Assembly: GCF_000698125.1 (NCBI RefSeq)
Contig: NZ_BAXA01000007.1
Span: forward strand, 1-64,000
Reading direction: 5' to 3'
From: Geomicrobium sp. JCM 19038
GTDB taxonomy: Bacteria; Bacillota; Bacilli; Bacillales; Marinococcaceae
Length of the DNA: 64,000 nucleotides
Both the position numbers and the translations under genes were made by a program. Below, piece after piece: positions 8,044-18,050 of this stretch; position 1 is the first letter of the stretch; the number at the start of each line of letters is the position of its first letter. The notes under the pieces are model-generated. The model ran no database searches. It was not told the origin of the DNA and saw only the letters and a list, made by a program, of their open reading frames with translations.

Positions 8044-8271
8044 ATGGATTATGTAGGTGAAAAAATTAAACAGTTGCGTCTACAAAACGGCTTAACAATT
8101 ACAGCTTTATCAGAACGCTCAGGAATTGCCAAATCATATATTAGTAGTATTGAGCGTAATATTCAGAGTAACCCTTCTATCAATTGTTTAACAAAAATAG
8201 CAGATGCATTATCAGTACCTGTACATGAATTAATTGATGGAATTCATGAGTACGCCGAACGTAAGATGTAG
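8044..8271 (+). CDS. SinR-like XRE regulator, DNA-binding domain only
   Basis: A 75-aa HTH_3 protein. Residues 6-65 closely match the DNA-binding domain of the biofilm repressor SinR: GEKIKQLR, then SERSGIAKSYISSIERNIQSNPSI (HTH recognition helix), then KIADALSVPVHELID. SinR is about 111 aa; the C-terminal dimerisation/SinI-binding helices are missing here. The gene sits between the initiating sugar transferase and the epimerase inside the EPS cluster. It is probably a local regulator of EPS, by analogy with SinR control of B. subtilis epsA-O. Without the SinI-binding domain it should not be antagonised in the classical way (inference). Confidence 0.85.
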   Translation: MDYVGEKIKQLRLQNGLTITALSERSGIAKSYISSIERNIQSNPSINCLTKIADALSVPVHELIDGIHEYAERKM

Positions 8272-8272
8272 C

Positions 8273-8323
8273 GTTCTTAATTGAGAAAGTTAAACGAGAG
8301 TGGTTCGGAACGCTTAAAAGAAC
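8273..8323 (+). promoter_or_regulatory. Candidate SinR-type operator between sinR-like gene and epimerase
   Basis: SinR sites follow GTTCTYT. Here GTTCTTA (8273-8279) and the reverse-complement form AAAGAAC (8317-8323, a full match) flank a 37-bp gap between the regulator and the next EPS gene. They could be a control point for the downstream part of the cluster. Confidence 0.3.
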
Positions 8324-8429
8324 CGTCAAGCCTCGTTCAATTGCGGTATGAACATGGTAGATAGTCCTTTATACGATAAAACTTGGAATGAATGTTAGAC
8401 ACTCAAATAATCATAGACGGGGGATTAAC

Positions 8430-9355
8430 ATGAAGGTATTAGTAACCGGAGGAGCCGGATTTATAGGCTCAGAGATCGTACGAGAATTAGATGCTAGAGG
8501 AGCTGATGTTGTTGTATTGGATTATGCTCCTCATGCGATGGATTATCAACAGTACGCAACGGTATACGCTGTTGATGTGAGTACGAATTTACATGATATC
8601 TTCGAACGGGAACAGCCAGAGTATGTCATCCACCACGCCGCGCAAGTGTCTGTTTCAACGTCAATGAAGCAACCAGATCTGATGGTAAGTTAAACATTTT
8701 GGCAACCATTAATGTATTAAAAATGTGTGTAACGTACGGTGTGAAACAATTCGTTTTCTCATCATCCGCAGCGGTCTATGGTTATCCCCATACAGCCAAC
8801 ATTGATGAAGATACGTTGTGCCAACCGCTTTCCTTTTATGGGTTATCGAAGTTGCAAGCAGAGGCATATATTCGATTTTTTGCAAAGCAGTATCGGCTAG
8901 ATTGTACGATTTTAAGGTATTCAAACGTGTATGGCCCAGGGCAATCTACAGAAGGTGAGGCAGGTGTCGTCGCCTTGTTTATTCACCAATTAGAAAGAGG
9001 ACAGGCTTTGAATATCTATGGTGATGGTCATCAGACGCGAGATTTTGTCTACGTTAAAGACGTTGTTATGGCAAATCTTCGAGCAATTGAACACAATGCA
9101 GTCGGAACGTTTAATATTGGGAGCGGAAAAGAAACGTCAGTCAATGAGCTGATTAAGAAGTTAGCTGACTTAAAATATAAACACGTGACGTTGAATTATT
9201 GTCCGATGCGCTCAGGAGACATTGTTAGAAGTTCATTAAATGCCTCCCGTGCACATGAACAATTACAGTGGCGTCCCGTCTACACCATTGATGAAGGGCT
9301 TACTAGAACCATTCAACACTATGAAGCTGCCAAACCGATCGTTAATTTCGTTTAG
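8430..9355 (+). CDS. NAD-dependent sugar epimerase/dehydratase (frameshifted)
   Basis: An extended SDR enzyme of the UDP-glucose 4-epimerase type, making a nucleotide-sugar precursor for EPS. The first frame (8430-8693) has the NAD-binding TGGAGFIGS and the HHAAQVSV motif. The second continues with FVFSSSAAVYG, the catalytic YGLSK (YxxxK), RYSNVYGPGQ and RDFVYVKDV. A single missing base near 8692, probably TTT read as TT, splits them; restoring it joins MVS to NILATINVL and gives 308 aa, a normal length. The start has GGGGGAT upstream. Probably a sequencing indel. The exact product sugar is not determined. Confidence 0.85.
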
Positions 9356-9368
9356 TTAGGAGTGCGAG

Positions 9369-10109
9369 ATGTACGAAAGAAAAATGGATATGAAACAGAT
9401 CCTGAATGCTCTGAAGCGAAGGTGGCTGTTGTTTGTGATCGCAATAACGGTGTTCTTTTCTAGTACGAGTTACGTCGTATTCACGGTGCTGGATCCAGTA
9501 TACGAGGCGAGTGAATCAATTTTAATCGGACAATTAAGAGAAGATCGAGAAAATGTTGTGATTGAAAATACGAATATGCTACTTGCATCCACGATGGATT
9601 TTCTAAGAAGTCCGATGGTAAAGTCGCAAGTTTCTGAGGATTTAGGAATTCCATACCAAATACTTGATGAAAATACGACGGTAAGTCATCAAGAACGCTC
9701 CCAATTAATACATGTGTCGGTTCATTATCCTAATCCAACAGAGGCGAAGCACATTGTCCAAGAAATGACAGCGACAACGGTGAATTTAATGGAACAATCC
9801 TTTGGTGTGACTGAACTTCAAGTTCTAGGTAATGCATCTGAAAATGTAACGGTTAAGCGTATTGATCGTCCTTTTGTAAACGTAGCGATTGCTTTTCTCG
9901 TTAGTGTCTTATTTGGCCTTGCGCTTGTGTTGATGAGTGTTCACTTTCGCGATGTCATTGAAGAGGCACGTGATGTAGAACTGGATCCAGACCTTGATCT
10001 TCTTGGCTCAATCAAACCGAATGTTCGAAGGCGAAAGCTACGTCATCTAAAAGAGTCACAGAAATTTGATATAGAAGGGGAGGGAGAACGTGTTCGAGCG
10101 TACAAGTAG
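9369..10109 (+). CDS. Wzz/EpsA-type chain-length determinant
   Basis: A 246-aa polysaccharide co-polymerase. One membrane helix near the N-terminus (about 20-41), an extracytoplasmic domain, a second helix (about 167-190) preceded by the usual proline (VKRIDRPFVNVA) and a basic cytoplasmic tail. Proteins of this type set polymer length together with Wzy and, in Gram-positives, activate a separate BY-kinase. The next gene, whose start overlaps its end by 20 bases, is just such a kinase relative, but degenerate. ATG with AGGAGTG upstream. Confidence 0.88.
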   Translation: MYERKMDMKQILNALKRRWLLFVIAITVFFSSTSYVVFTVLDPVYEASESILIGQLREDRENVVIENTNMLLASTMDFLRSPMVKSQVSEDLGIPYQILDENTTVSHQERSQLIHVSVHYPNPTEAKHIVQEMTATTVNLMEQSFGVTELQVLGNASENVTVKRIDRPFVNVAIAFLVSVLFGLALVLMSVHFRDVIEEARDVELDPDLDLLGSIKPNVRRRKLRHLKESQKFDIEGEGERVRAYK

Positions 10110-10667
10110 AAAGTTCAAAAAGTGGAATTCTCAACTGCTTGAACAACAGTTGTTGTATGTGACCAAAAATATCGAACGGCGAATGGATGAGCACCACCAT
10201 GTCTTATTTTGTACGAATACGAAAGAGAATAAAAAACAGGCGTTTTTTCTGGGAAAATTGCACAGTTACTCGCTCGAAAAGGGAAGCGAGTCCTTTACTT
10301 TCAGCTTTATGAACATAAAGCACGGCGTACAGGTTTAAGCCGAATAACGACTGTTCAAGAAGGAGATCATTATAAGATTTCAAGAACAGTTGTTGGAAAT
10401 GTGGATGATTTGCAAGTTTACAATCTTGAATTAGTGAGTTCAGTTTTTGAAGACCGGTTAGAAGTGTGGAAAGAAAGCTATGATTATATCGTTGTTGAGG
10501 CGCCTGAGATGATGAAGAATATGTATTCACAATGGATTCTGTCTAGTAGCGATGCTGTCGTTTTATTCGTGAAGCGGAAGAGAACGAAAAGAAACGACAT
10601 GCAACGGAGTAAAGAGTATTTAATCCGACAGCAGAAGGTATTACTTGGGGTTGTATATGAACATTAG
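10090..10667 (+). CDS. Degenerate CpsD/EpsB tyrosine-kinase-like protein (frameshifted)
   Basis: It occupies the usual BY-kinase position right after Wzz. A missing A near 10285 (AAA read as AA) splits it; restored, it is 192 aa. The P-loop fold outline is visible: HHHVLFCTNTKENKKQAFFLGKL where Walker A should be, then GKRVLYFQLYEHK at Walker A', and YDYIVVEAPEM at Walker B, followed by SSDAVVLFVKR. However, Walker A lacks GKT/S, Walker A' lacks its Asp, Walker B ends in Glu rather than Asp, and the C-terminus has no tyrosine cluster. ATP binding and autophosphorylation are therefore unlikely. It may serve as a non-catalytic partner of Wzz. GTG start with GGGAGGGAG. Confidence 0.65.
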
Positions 10668-10685
10668 ACTTGCGTGGGTTATGAA

Positions 10686-12115
10686 ATGAAACGACGTAAT
10701 AAACAAAAACTATCGATTGTAGCAAATGTCTTACACTTGCTATACGGAACGGCAGCATCCGCTATACTCCAAGCCATTGCACTCTTATTGCTCGCTTCTT
10801 ATTTGCAAGCACATGATTTCGGTGTGTTTAGTGTTGCACTAGCAATGGCAATGATTATGGGCTACTTCACCGATGCAGGTCTTGGAGACCTCGTTCTTCG
10901 AGAAGGGTCAAAAAAAGCAGTCGTCATTCAAACGCTGATCGTCTCTTACGTAAAAATAAGGTTGCTGTTCCTTATACTCACCTTTAGCGTTGGTTTGTCG
11001 GTCGTTTGGCTACTGTATAGCGTTCAACAAGAGGTCTTCCACCTCTCTGTTGCTTTAATTCTTCCGATTGTAATCGGATTGATGTTTCAAAGTATTGCCT
11101 CTATTTATTTTCAATTAATAGAACGGATGCAATACATGAGTGTAATTAAGATCGTCTCAGCAGCAGCGCTCGTCTTGATTGTCATTCTTGGTGTCCTCAT
11201 GCAAGTGTCACCGATGGTTATTGCTTTTTTGTATGGGTGTGCCTATTTAATTGCAGGAATGGTCGGGATGGTTTTACTATTCCTTCACTTAGGACGTGTC
11301 GATTGGAAGGCGCCTTTTCATGTTGGTTTATTAAACCAGATGTGGACCTATACGATCGGTGGTTTGTTATTTGTTATCTTGCCACATTTAGGACCACTCG
11401 TCTTGGAACGCACGTTATCGCTAGTAGAAGTCGGTTTGTTCGCCTTAGCGTATCGAATTCCACAAGCGTTACAACAACTTCCATCGGTTGTTGCGAGTGC
11501 TTTTTATCCAAGACTGTTTTCTGCTTATCAACAAGGTCAACATGTTGAGCATTTGCGGTTAAACATGATTGAAATGAAGTGGATGGCGATCATCAGTAGT
11601 TTAATTGCTCTTCCTTTTTTACACCTTGCTGAACCGTTATTACACCTTGTGTTTGGAGCAGAATGGTCACTTGCTGCGCCTGCTCTTATCATTTTATCAA
11701 TGATGTTAGTTGTACAAGCGTTAAACATTGCTGTAGGCGATGGTCTCACCACTTCCGGCAAGCAAAAAACGAGAACGATGATGCAGCTGGTCGCTGTATT
11801 AATTGGAATTGGATTGTACGTAACACTCAGTCTTCAATTTGGTGTGATCGGTGCTGCAATTGCAGGAGTGATGATTGAAGCAATTGCATTGGTTTTGTTT
11901 TGGTTGTTCTATCCTTTCGGAAAAAAAGAAATCATCAAACGCGTTCTTCTTCCTTATCCATTGGTGTTTTTTGGTAGTGGAATTGTTTTGCAGCAACTAC
12001 ACGTTCAACCGTTGTTGCCTGTGTATCCCATGCGATCCTTCTTCTTTTGTTTTTCATTTGGGATGAAGATGTTCGGGGGCCGATTACAAGAAAAGTTGTA
12101 CGTGTTGCAGCCTGA
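10686..12115 (+). CDS. Wzx-type oligosaccharide flippase (frameshifted near C-terminus)
   Basis: A multi-pass membrane protein with about 12-14 helices of the MOP/PST superfamily. It flips undecaprenyl-linked repeat units outward: ASAILQAIALLLLASYLQAHDFGVFS at the N-terminus (shown in part) is typical. A missing G near 12032 changes the frame; as read it would run to 12128 with an odd Cys/Phe-rich end. Restoring it gives a final helix, then WDEDVRGPITRK and a stop at 12113-12115, 476 aa. The ATG at 10686 gives a normal Wzx N-terminus; a GTG at 10674 is possible, and neither has a strong ribosome binding site. Confidence 0.88.
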
Positions 12116-12139
12116 TGCCAAGAGGTGAGGGGGAATAAA

Positions 12140-13378
12140 ATGGAACATACACATCGTAGACCACACAATCAGTTAAAGCATCCTTGGTTGACGTACCTTC
12201 TCATTTTATTCGTTCCTCTTGCAGGGTTTAGTATCCAAATTGGATTCTCGTTGAAACCATATATGATTTTTTTAATCGTAGTATTTTTCTTATATGCTTC
12301 TTCGTTTATCTTCGATCGTTTGCAGCCTTTTGAGTGGATCATGCTGATGTTTTACTTTTTGTATTGTTTTTCAGGAATTTTTTCACTCTACTCAACGGCA
12401 AGTTTACGAATTATAATTGGCGTCATTTTGTATTTAGGATTTTACCTTTTAATGAAGGCCGTTCTAATGCGGAGCACGAATCGTGTGATTGAAGCTGGCA
12501 TTTTATGGGCTGGAATTGTCTTTAATGGAATGAGTCTCTTGTTGTATGCCATAGGGTTATCGATGGTGGATGCGCATGTTGGGGAGAGAGTGTCCGCATA
12601 CGGTGTTTTGTTCGATAGAAGTTATCCAAGATTAATCGGTGTGCTTGATGATCCGAATTTTTATGTTTTTTATAACACGCTCTTTTTCTCATTTTATTTG
12701 ACTCATCTACACGATCGTAAAGGAAAGGTAGGCTTATTCCTTTGCATCCTTGCCTCAATATTAACGTTTTCAAGAGGCGGTTTACTCGTGTTGTTCGGTC
12801 TATTTATTCTCTATTTCATTTTTCGACGCGGATTAAATCGGTTCAAGACGATCATGGTTACCGCATTAGGAGGCGTGATCATCTATACGGTTGCGTTTTA
12901 CGTCTTGCATATTAATATTTATGATTTGTTTGTCGCACGTATGGGAGACCTCACGTATGACGGTGGAAGCAATCGAATTGACTTATGGGAACGAGCGATT
13001 GGATTCATGACTGACAACCCTTGGTTAGGTCTTGGTCCTTACAATTATGCACAGTATAACGAGTATTACTATGGTGTAGATTTATCTGCGCATAACACGT
13101 ATTTAGATATTCTAACGGATGCTGGGGTCTTAGCTTTGCTTTTTTATCTGATGTTTCTCTTCGTTGTCGTGTATCAACTCGTTCAGTCAAAGTTGTATCG
13201 TTTAAAACCGTATATGATGTATGCACTAATTGGATTTGTTGCACAGTCATTGCTTTTGTCAGTCATTATTAACGATATGTTTTTTCTCTACTGTGCCATC
13301 TTAGCAGTGTTTTTGAGTCGGGACATGGCAACCCGAAAGGAGAGGTTTGATGACAGACGTTCTGTTTTTAACGGATGA
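12140..13378 (+). CDS. Wzy-type polymerase / O-antigen ligase family
   Basis: A 412-aa membrane protein with about 11 helices and a large extracytoplasmic loop. It contains Wzy_C-like RxxxW...NPWLGLGPYNYAQY (about 285-310) followed by SAHNTYLDILTDAGVLALLFYL, typical of the O-antigen ligase/polymerase superfamily. It polymerises repeat units delivered by Wzx. The ATG at 12140 has GAGGGGG 6-8 bases upstream. The end overlaps the next gene by 29 bases, longer than usual, so another frameshift close to the 3' end cannot be excluded. Confidence 0.88.
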   Translation: MEHTHRRPHNQLKHPWLTYLLILFVPLAGFSIQIGFSLKPYMIFLIVVFFLYASSFIFDRLQPFEWIMLMFYFLYCFSGIFSLYSTASLRIIIGVILYLGFYLLMKAVLMRSTNRVIEAGILWAGIVFNGMSLLLYAIGLSMVDAHVGERVSAYGVLFDRSYPRLIGVLDDPNFYVFYNTLFFSFYLTHLHDRKGKVGLFLCILASILTFSRGGLLVLFGLFILYFIFRRGLNRFKTIMVTALGGVIIYTVAFYVLHINIYDLFVARMGDLTYDGGSNRIDLWERAIGFMTDNPWLGLGPYNYAQYNEYYYGVDLSAHNTYLDILTDAGVLALLFYLMFLFVVVYQLVQSKLYRLKPYMMYALIGFVAQSLLLSVIINDMFFLYCAILAVFLSRDMATRKERFDDRRSVFNG

Positions 13379-14425
13379 ATTACGATTTGGTGGGGCAGAA
13401 ACGTACTATTGCTTAATTTCTAATCAATTATCTAAACAAGGAATACAATTTCACCTCATGCACCAAAAGGGCGCAATGTCAAAACAGTTACATCCTGACC
13501 ATCAGATCACTCATCTGACGAAGAGTCATGTACGAAACTTACAACTAATACGCGGCGTTATTCAAGATGAACAGATCACGATCGTGCACGCCAACAGTTT
13601 ACGGATGCTACTCTATTGCCTTGTTGTACAACGAAGTATAAGAAGGAAACTTGTCGTGTTGTATACGAAGCATAACATCACGTTGCTCGAAAAATATGCT
13701 CCGAGAATTTACACGTACGTATTAAATCACCATGTGTTCACGACGATCGCCCTTTCTCTTTCAGAACAAGAACGATTACTACACCAAGGGATCTCTGCTT
13801 CAAAGTTAGCAGTCGTTTATAACGGTGTAGATCTAGAACAATTTTCTGTGAAACAAAAGCGGGTCAATGCGAGTACTTATCGAATTGGAATGCTTGCACG
13901 ACTTTCAAAAGAAAAGAACCCTCTCTTTTTTTTAGAAGTCATGGAAGCGTTTAAAGAAGACGATTCATTCCACTTTTATATGGGGGAGATGGTCCAGAGC
14001 GTGCACGAGTTGAAGATGAAATTGTGGCTCGCGGTTTGGAAGATAACGTAACGCTAATGGGGCATATAGAACGACCTAAAGAATTTCTCGAAGAGATGGA
14101 TGTACTCGTTTTGCCTTCTCATCGAGAAGTGTTGCCAATGGTTCTACTGGAATCGCTTGCTGTTGGGACGAATGTTGTTGTGATTGATCGCGGTGGCATT
14201 CGGGAGGTCATTTCAGACGAGCAGGTAGGTTTTATCATCAAAGAACACGACAAAGAAGCATTTGCTCAGTGCATTCGCACACTTTGTTCTGATCGAGACT
14301 TACGACATTCTATGTCAAAACGAGGCCGACAACGTGTAGAGCAGAATTTTTCAATCGAGAAGATGCTAGAGAGTACGTATGGACAGTACGCCAAGTCAAA
14401 AACGAGCAGTGGAGGTCTGGATTGA
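13350..14425 (+). CDS. Glycosyltransferase family 4 (frameshifted)
   Basis: A GT-B retaining glycosyltransferase. The N-terminal half has LTDELRFGGAETYY (nucleotide-lipid side) and VYNGVDLEQF; the C-terminal half has LPSHREVLPMVLLESLAVG with the donor-binding ExxxxxxxE pattern and IDRGGIREV. A missing G in a run of G at 13982-13986 splits it. Restoring it gives YMGGDGPERARVEDEIV and 358 aa, normal for the family. The ATG at 13350 follows AGGAGAGG. Its stop overlaps the next start (TGATG), so translation is coupled. Donor sugar unknown. Confidence 0.87.
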
Positions 14426-15984
14426 TGAAGGACGAGCTCAATTCTTGTAATCGTTTTGCGATCGTGATTGGCAAAAAGGTGGAACATTGGCAGCATCAAA
14501 TCGTACAAAACATGAACGATGCAGGGACTTCATTACAACTTGTCATTACGATCGATAATCATAAACCGGCGCGTGTTTTCTGGGATGGGCGTGACGCTCA
14601 TGTGGAAGTTGTTGGAGTTGAAGACGTAACCATAGATCTTTGTGAACGATATCACCTTTCGTTTATTTTGCAATTCGAAGCTTGTCAATTAGAGCACGTC
14701 GTAAGCGCTTTGCCGTTTGGCGTCTGGACATTCCGAGGTCATGACGGTTGTGTACTGAATTCACATTTAGCATTTAAAGAAACATTAGAAAGCCAACGCA
14801 CGACGAGCATCTACCTCACGATGAATCAAGGAAATGACGAAGAAGTTGTCTTAAAGGAAGGGCACGTGACAACGGTGTTGCATTCATTAAAAGCAACGAA
14901 AAAAGAAGTCTACGAAACCATCACGTCATGGCCACCATTACTTCTAAACGTGCTTCAAAAGAAACCAGAGCGAACGTTCAAAGGCTATTCAATACGACCA
15001 GTACGAGATTCCAGTCCTCATCCTTCCGTTCAAGAGCGTGCACAAATGGTCTTAAAGCTAGGGGTGCGAAATGTAGGTCGCACCTTTCAAAGACTATTTC
15101 GCGAAGAGTATTGGAACGTCGGAATTGTGAATGTGCCGATTGAGACCATGTTGAGCGAACCCGTACCTTCTTCAGTATCTTGGATTCCATCTTCAACAAC
15201 AAGCTATTATGCTGACCCATTTGGCCTTTATGAAGACGAGAAAGTGACGGTTTATATGGAGGAAATGAAGCCATACCGCGTAAATGGCGTCGTTTCGAGA
15301 GCATCTTATACGAGAGAAGATCCAGGTGTTCAATACGAGGAAGAAGCTGTATTGCAACAAAGAAACCACCTATCTTATCCGTATTTATTTCGAGAGTATG
15401 GAGACGTGTACTGTGTGCCAGAAACGGCTGGGCGTAATGAAGTTTCATTGTATCGCTGGTGTGCGGACAGTCAATGTTTTGCTCACGAAGAGACGTTAAT
15501 CAACAACATGAAAGCCATCGACTCGACCTTATTTTATGACGGGGAATGCTGGTGGCTATTTTGTACCGTTCTAAAAGAGAACAGAGAAAGCCATAACTCA
15601 GAGCTGCATCTTTTTTATTCGGATCAATTGAAGTCAGGATGGAAACCACATCCGTTAAATCCGGTGAAAATCGATAGTCGCTCTAGTCGTTCAGCGGGGA
15701 CCCCATTTCATGTTGATGGTACTTGGTATCGACCAGCTCAAGATTGTTCAGTCACGTATGGAGGAGCCGTAGTGTTCAACAAGATTATCACGTTAACCAC
15801 CGAACAGTATGAAGAACAAGTCGTTACGACGATTACGCCTTGCAAAGAAAGTGACTTCCCTGATGGTATTCACACGTTATCATCTGTTGGGCCGTATACA
15901 CTTCTTGATGGAAAATGCTTTCGCTATCATCTGTTTACACCGTTTAGAAAATGGATCCAAAAAACAATGGCGATCTATGAATAA
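14425..15984 (+). CDS. Beta-propeller glycosyltransferase-like protein (GINT1 N-terminal family)
   Basis: A 519-aa soluble protein. The C-terminal 300 residues match the bacterial relatives of the glucosamine inositolphosphorylceramide transferase N-terminal domain, a predicted five-bladed beta-propeller: ADPFGLYEDEKVTVYMEE, SYPYLFREYGDVYCVPET, NEVSLYRW, IDSTLFYDGECWWLFCT and RSAGTPFHVDGTWYRPAQD in successive blades. Such genes occur in polysaccharide clusters, sometimes fused to a formyltransferase-like N-terminus; the first 210 residues here have that look but no clear catalytic motif. It probably transfers or modifies a sugar in EPS assembly. Function inferred. ATG overlaps the preceding stop; GGAGG upstream. 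Confidence 0.6.
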   Translation: MKDELNSCNRFAIVIGKKVEHWQHQIVQNMNDAGTSLQLVITIDNHKPARVFWDGRDAHVEVVGVEDVTIDLCERYHLSFILQFEACQLEHVVSALPFGVWTFRGHDGCVLNSHLAFKETLESQRTTSIYLTMNQGNDEEVVLKEGHVTTVLHSLKATKKEVYETITSWPPLLLNVLQKKPERTFKGYSIRPVRDSSPHPSVQERAQMVLKLGVRNVGRTFQRLFREEYWNVGIVNVPIETMLSEPVPSSVSWIPSSTTSYYADPFGLYEDEKVTVYMEEMKPYRVNGVVSRASYTREDPGVQYEEEAVLQQRNHLSYPYLFREYGDVYCVPETAGRNEVSLYRWCADSQCFAHEETLINNMKAIDSTLFYDGECWWLFCTVLKENRESHNSELHLFYSDQLKSGWKPHPLNPVKIDSRSSRSAGTPFHVDGTWYRPAQDCSVTYGGAVVFNKIITLTTEQYEEQVVTTITPCKESDFPDGIHTLSSVGPYTLLDGKCFRYHLFTPFRKWIQKTMAIYE

Positions 15985-16007
15985 TATGGCGTGAGGAGAT
16001 CATTGGA

Positions 16008-17058
16008 ATGCGTAATGGACAAAGCTCCCTGTTGCATTATATGGAGATGAGGGAACGAGAGAACAACTTAGGTCTTGTGAGGTTTATCGTTGCCTGTCTA
16101 GTCATGTATTTTCACGCGTATTACTTAACTGGCAATGCCCATAATTATGAGCTGCTTAGGGTGATGATATTCTTTATTATTAGTGGCTTTTTCGTTTATG
16201 GTAGTTTTTCTCGAAATCTAAACGCCTTTCGCTTCATCTTCGCCCGTGCAATACGGATCTTCAGGTTTGATTGGCGTTGTTTTGTTTACGACCTTCATCG
16301 TAGGGCCGTGGATGACCTCTTTATCTTTGAATGACTATTTGCATTCGGGCGAGACGTGGCAGTATCTTCGAACCATTATGATCTATCCGTTGCCACCGGG
16401 ACTTCCAGGAGTATTTGAAAGCAATCCTTATTCACATGAGGTAAATGGTTCATTATGGACGTTGCAACTAGAGATGGTTTATTATGCTTCCTTACTTATT
16501 CTATTTTTTGTAGGTGGATTAAAGCGTACACGATTGCTCGTGCTTTTTCTGATTGTAAATCTCATTCACTTCTTTCCAATGTCATTTGGAACGACGTATA
16601 TCGAATTGTATCGTTACTTTTTAATAGGAATGTTACTATATGCTTGGCGCCATGTTATTCCAATACGCCACCGATACGCTCTCATTTTCATCGTGATTTT
16701 GTGGGTATTCAAAGAGAGCGCCATGTTTTATCATCTATTTTTACTAGTAGGCGCATACCTCGTTTTGTATGCCGTTTATAAATGGAAATTACCAACCTCG
16801 TTTCAAGTCATACTTGGCAACCTTTCGTACGGCATGTTTTTATACGGTTATCCGCTTCAACAAGTGGTCGCGTATTATAGCCCGAGTGCGCATGCTTTTC
16901 TTAATTTCATTTTCGCCTTACCGTTTACTCTTCTGTGTGCATGGTTATCTTGGTGCTTAATTGAACGCCCATCATTGCAATGGATGGAAAGGAGGATGGC
17001 TCGGACGAATCATCAACAAGCGTATAAAGAACATAATCAAACACCGACCACCACGTAA
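16008..17058 (+). CDS. Acyltransferase family 3 (EPS O-acetylation, frameshifted)
   Basis: A membrane acyltransferase of the Acyl_transf_3 family that O-acetylates sugars of surface polymers. About ten helices; the N-terminal catalytic His region reads LVRFIVACLVMYFHAYY, followed by FFIISGFFVYGS and the R-x10-R region around RAIRIF. The frame breaks near 16262. The family motif RIFPGLIG would be restored by two missing C bases (CCC read as C) or by one extra base, giving 349-350 aa. The ATG follows GAGGAG. Last gene of EPS cluster 1. Confidence 0.85.
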
Positions 17059-17089
17059 CCGACCCATGATGAGGAAGGTTTGTGGTGGT
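17047..17089 (+). terminator. Weak terminator-like hairpin at the end of EPS cluster 1
   Basis: ACCACCAC (17047-17054) can pair with GTGGTGGT (17082-17089), followed by TGTTTA. The loop is long (27) and the T run poor, so the signal is weak. Confidence 0.35.
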
Positions 17090-17239
17090 TGTTTAGTTGG
17101 AATGAAAGTGGTTTTCATTGATAAAAGACAATAAAAGACTTGAATTAGCATATGTGCGTAGTCCAGCTCGTAGTTGTCTAATAATAAAGTATCTATTTTC
17201 TCATGTAATGGGAAAAAGAGATACTGTGATGAGATGATT

Positions 17240-17251
17240 CATGTTAACATG
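17240..17251 (+). promoter_or_regulatory. Perfect palindrome CATGTTAACATG upstream of the IclR gene
   Basis: A 12-bp perfect palindrome about 40 bases before the regulator start. IclR-family proteins bind short palindromes near their own promoters, so this is a candidate autoregulatory operator. The rest of 17090-17284 shows nothing definite. Confidence 0.35.
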
Positions 17252-17290
17252 TGTACCATTACGTCAGGTGAGAGAAGAGGCTACGTGAAA

Positions 17291-18045
17291 ATGTCAGAAG
17301 TTTTAAAAAGAAGTGTTGTCCTTTTAGAAGCGCTTCGACCGACAGAAATGAGGAATTCGTGGACCTTAACGGAAATTAGCCGCCACGTGGACATACCGAC
17401 GCAAACGGTCCATCGCCTATTAAATCAACTCGTTGAACTAGGGTTCGTGTATCGCGATCATGAGTCGAAAACGTATCGATTAGGGTTAACGCTCATGCAA
17501 CTTGGACTATCGATTGTGGATCATTTATCGGTGCGTAATGTTGGACTTCCAATTATGCGTAAGCTTGGACAAGAAACGAATGAAAGTGTGTATTTAACGA
17601 TCCCAGAAGGTACGGATGGTATTTTCATAGAGTGTATCGAATCTCCACATTTCTTTAAGATCGTTGAGCCGGTAGGTATGCGACGACCATTACATAAAGC
17701 AGCTTCAAAGAAAGTCATTCTTGCATATTACAATGAAGAGTATCGTAAGCAAGTCATTCAACAGCTGAGAGAAAGTTACTATAATGAGTTGAGCGGAATT
17801 GAAGCTGAACTAGAACAAATTTATCGTAATGGCTATACGGTTTCATATGGTGAGACAACAGAAGGAACAACGAGTATTGCAGCCCCAGTTTTCTCTTGGA
17901 AGGTGAGGTTATTGCATCCTTAAGCGTCGCTGGTCCAAATACGAGATTTAAAGCGTCACGGTGTAGTGAATTAACACGTTTGACGATGCGTTATGCACAG
18001 GAGTTATCAACAGAATTAGGATATCTACCAAAAATAATGAGGTGA
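17291..18045 (+). CDS. IclR family transcriptional regulator (frameshifted)
   Basis: A 251-aa regulator after correction. The N-terminal winged HTH (about 1-70) includes WTLTEISRHVDIPTQTVHRLLNQLVELGFV; the C-terminal effector domain carries HKAASKKVILAYY and ending EL...MRYAQELSTELGY. A missing T near 17897 truncates the reading frame after SIAAPVFS; the downstream frame continues with GEVIASLSVAGPNTRF and ends at TGA 18043-18045. ATG at 17291 (or GTG 17285) follows GAAGAGG. It heads the catabolic genes downstream and likely controls them, usually by sensing a pathway substrate. Confidence 0.87.
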
Positions 18046-18050
18046 AATCA

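Noticed and set aside
10674-12128. Wzx end at 12128 with a Cys/Phe-rich tail
   Set aside because: The alternative frame after a missing G gives a normal last helix and WDEDVRGPITRK, so the 12128 stop is a frameshift product.
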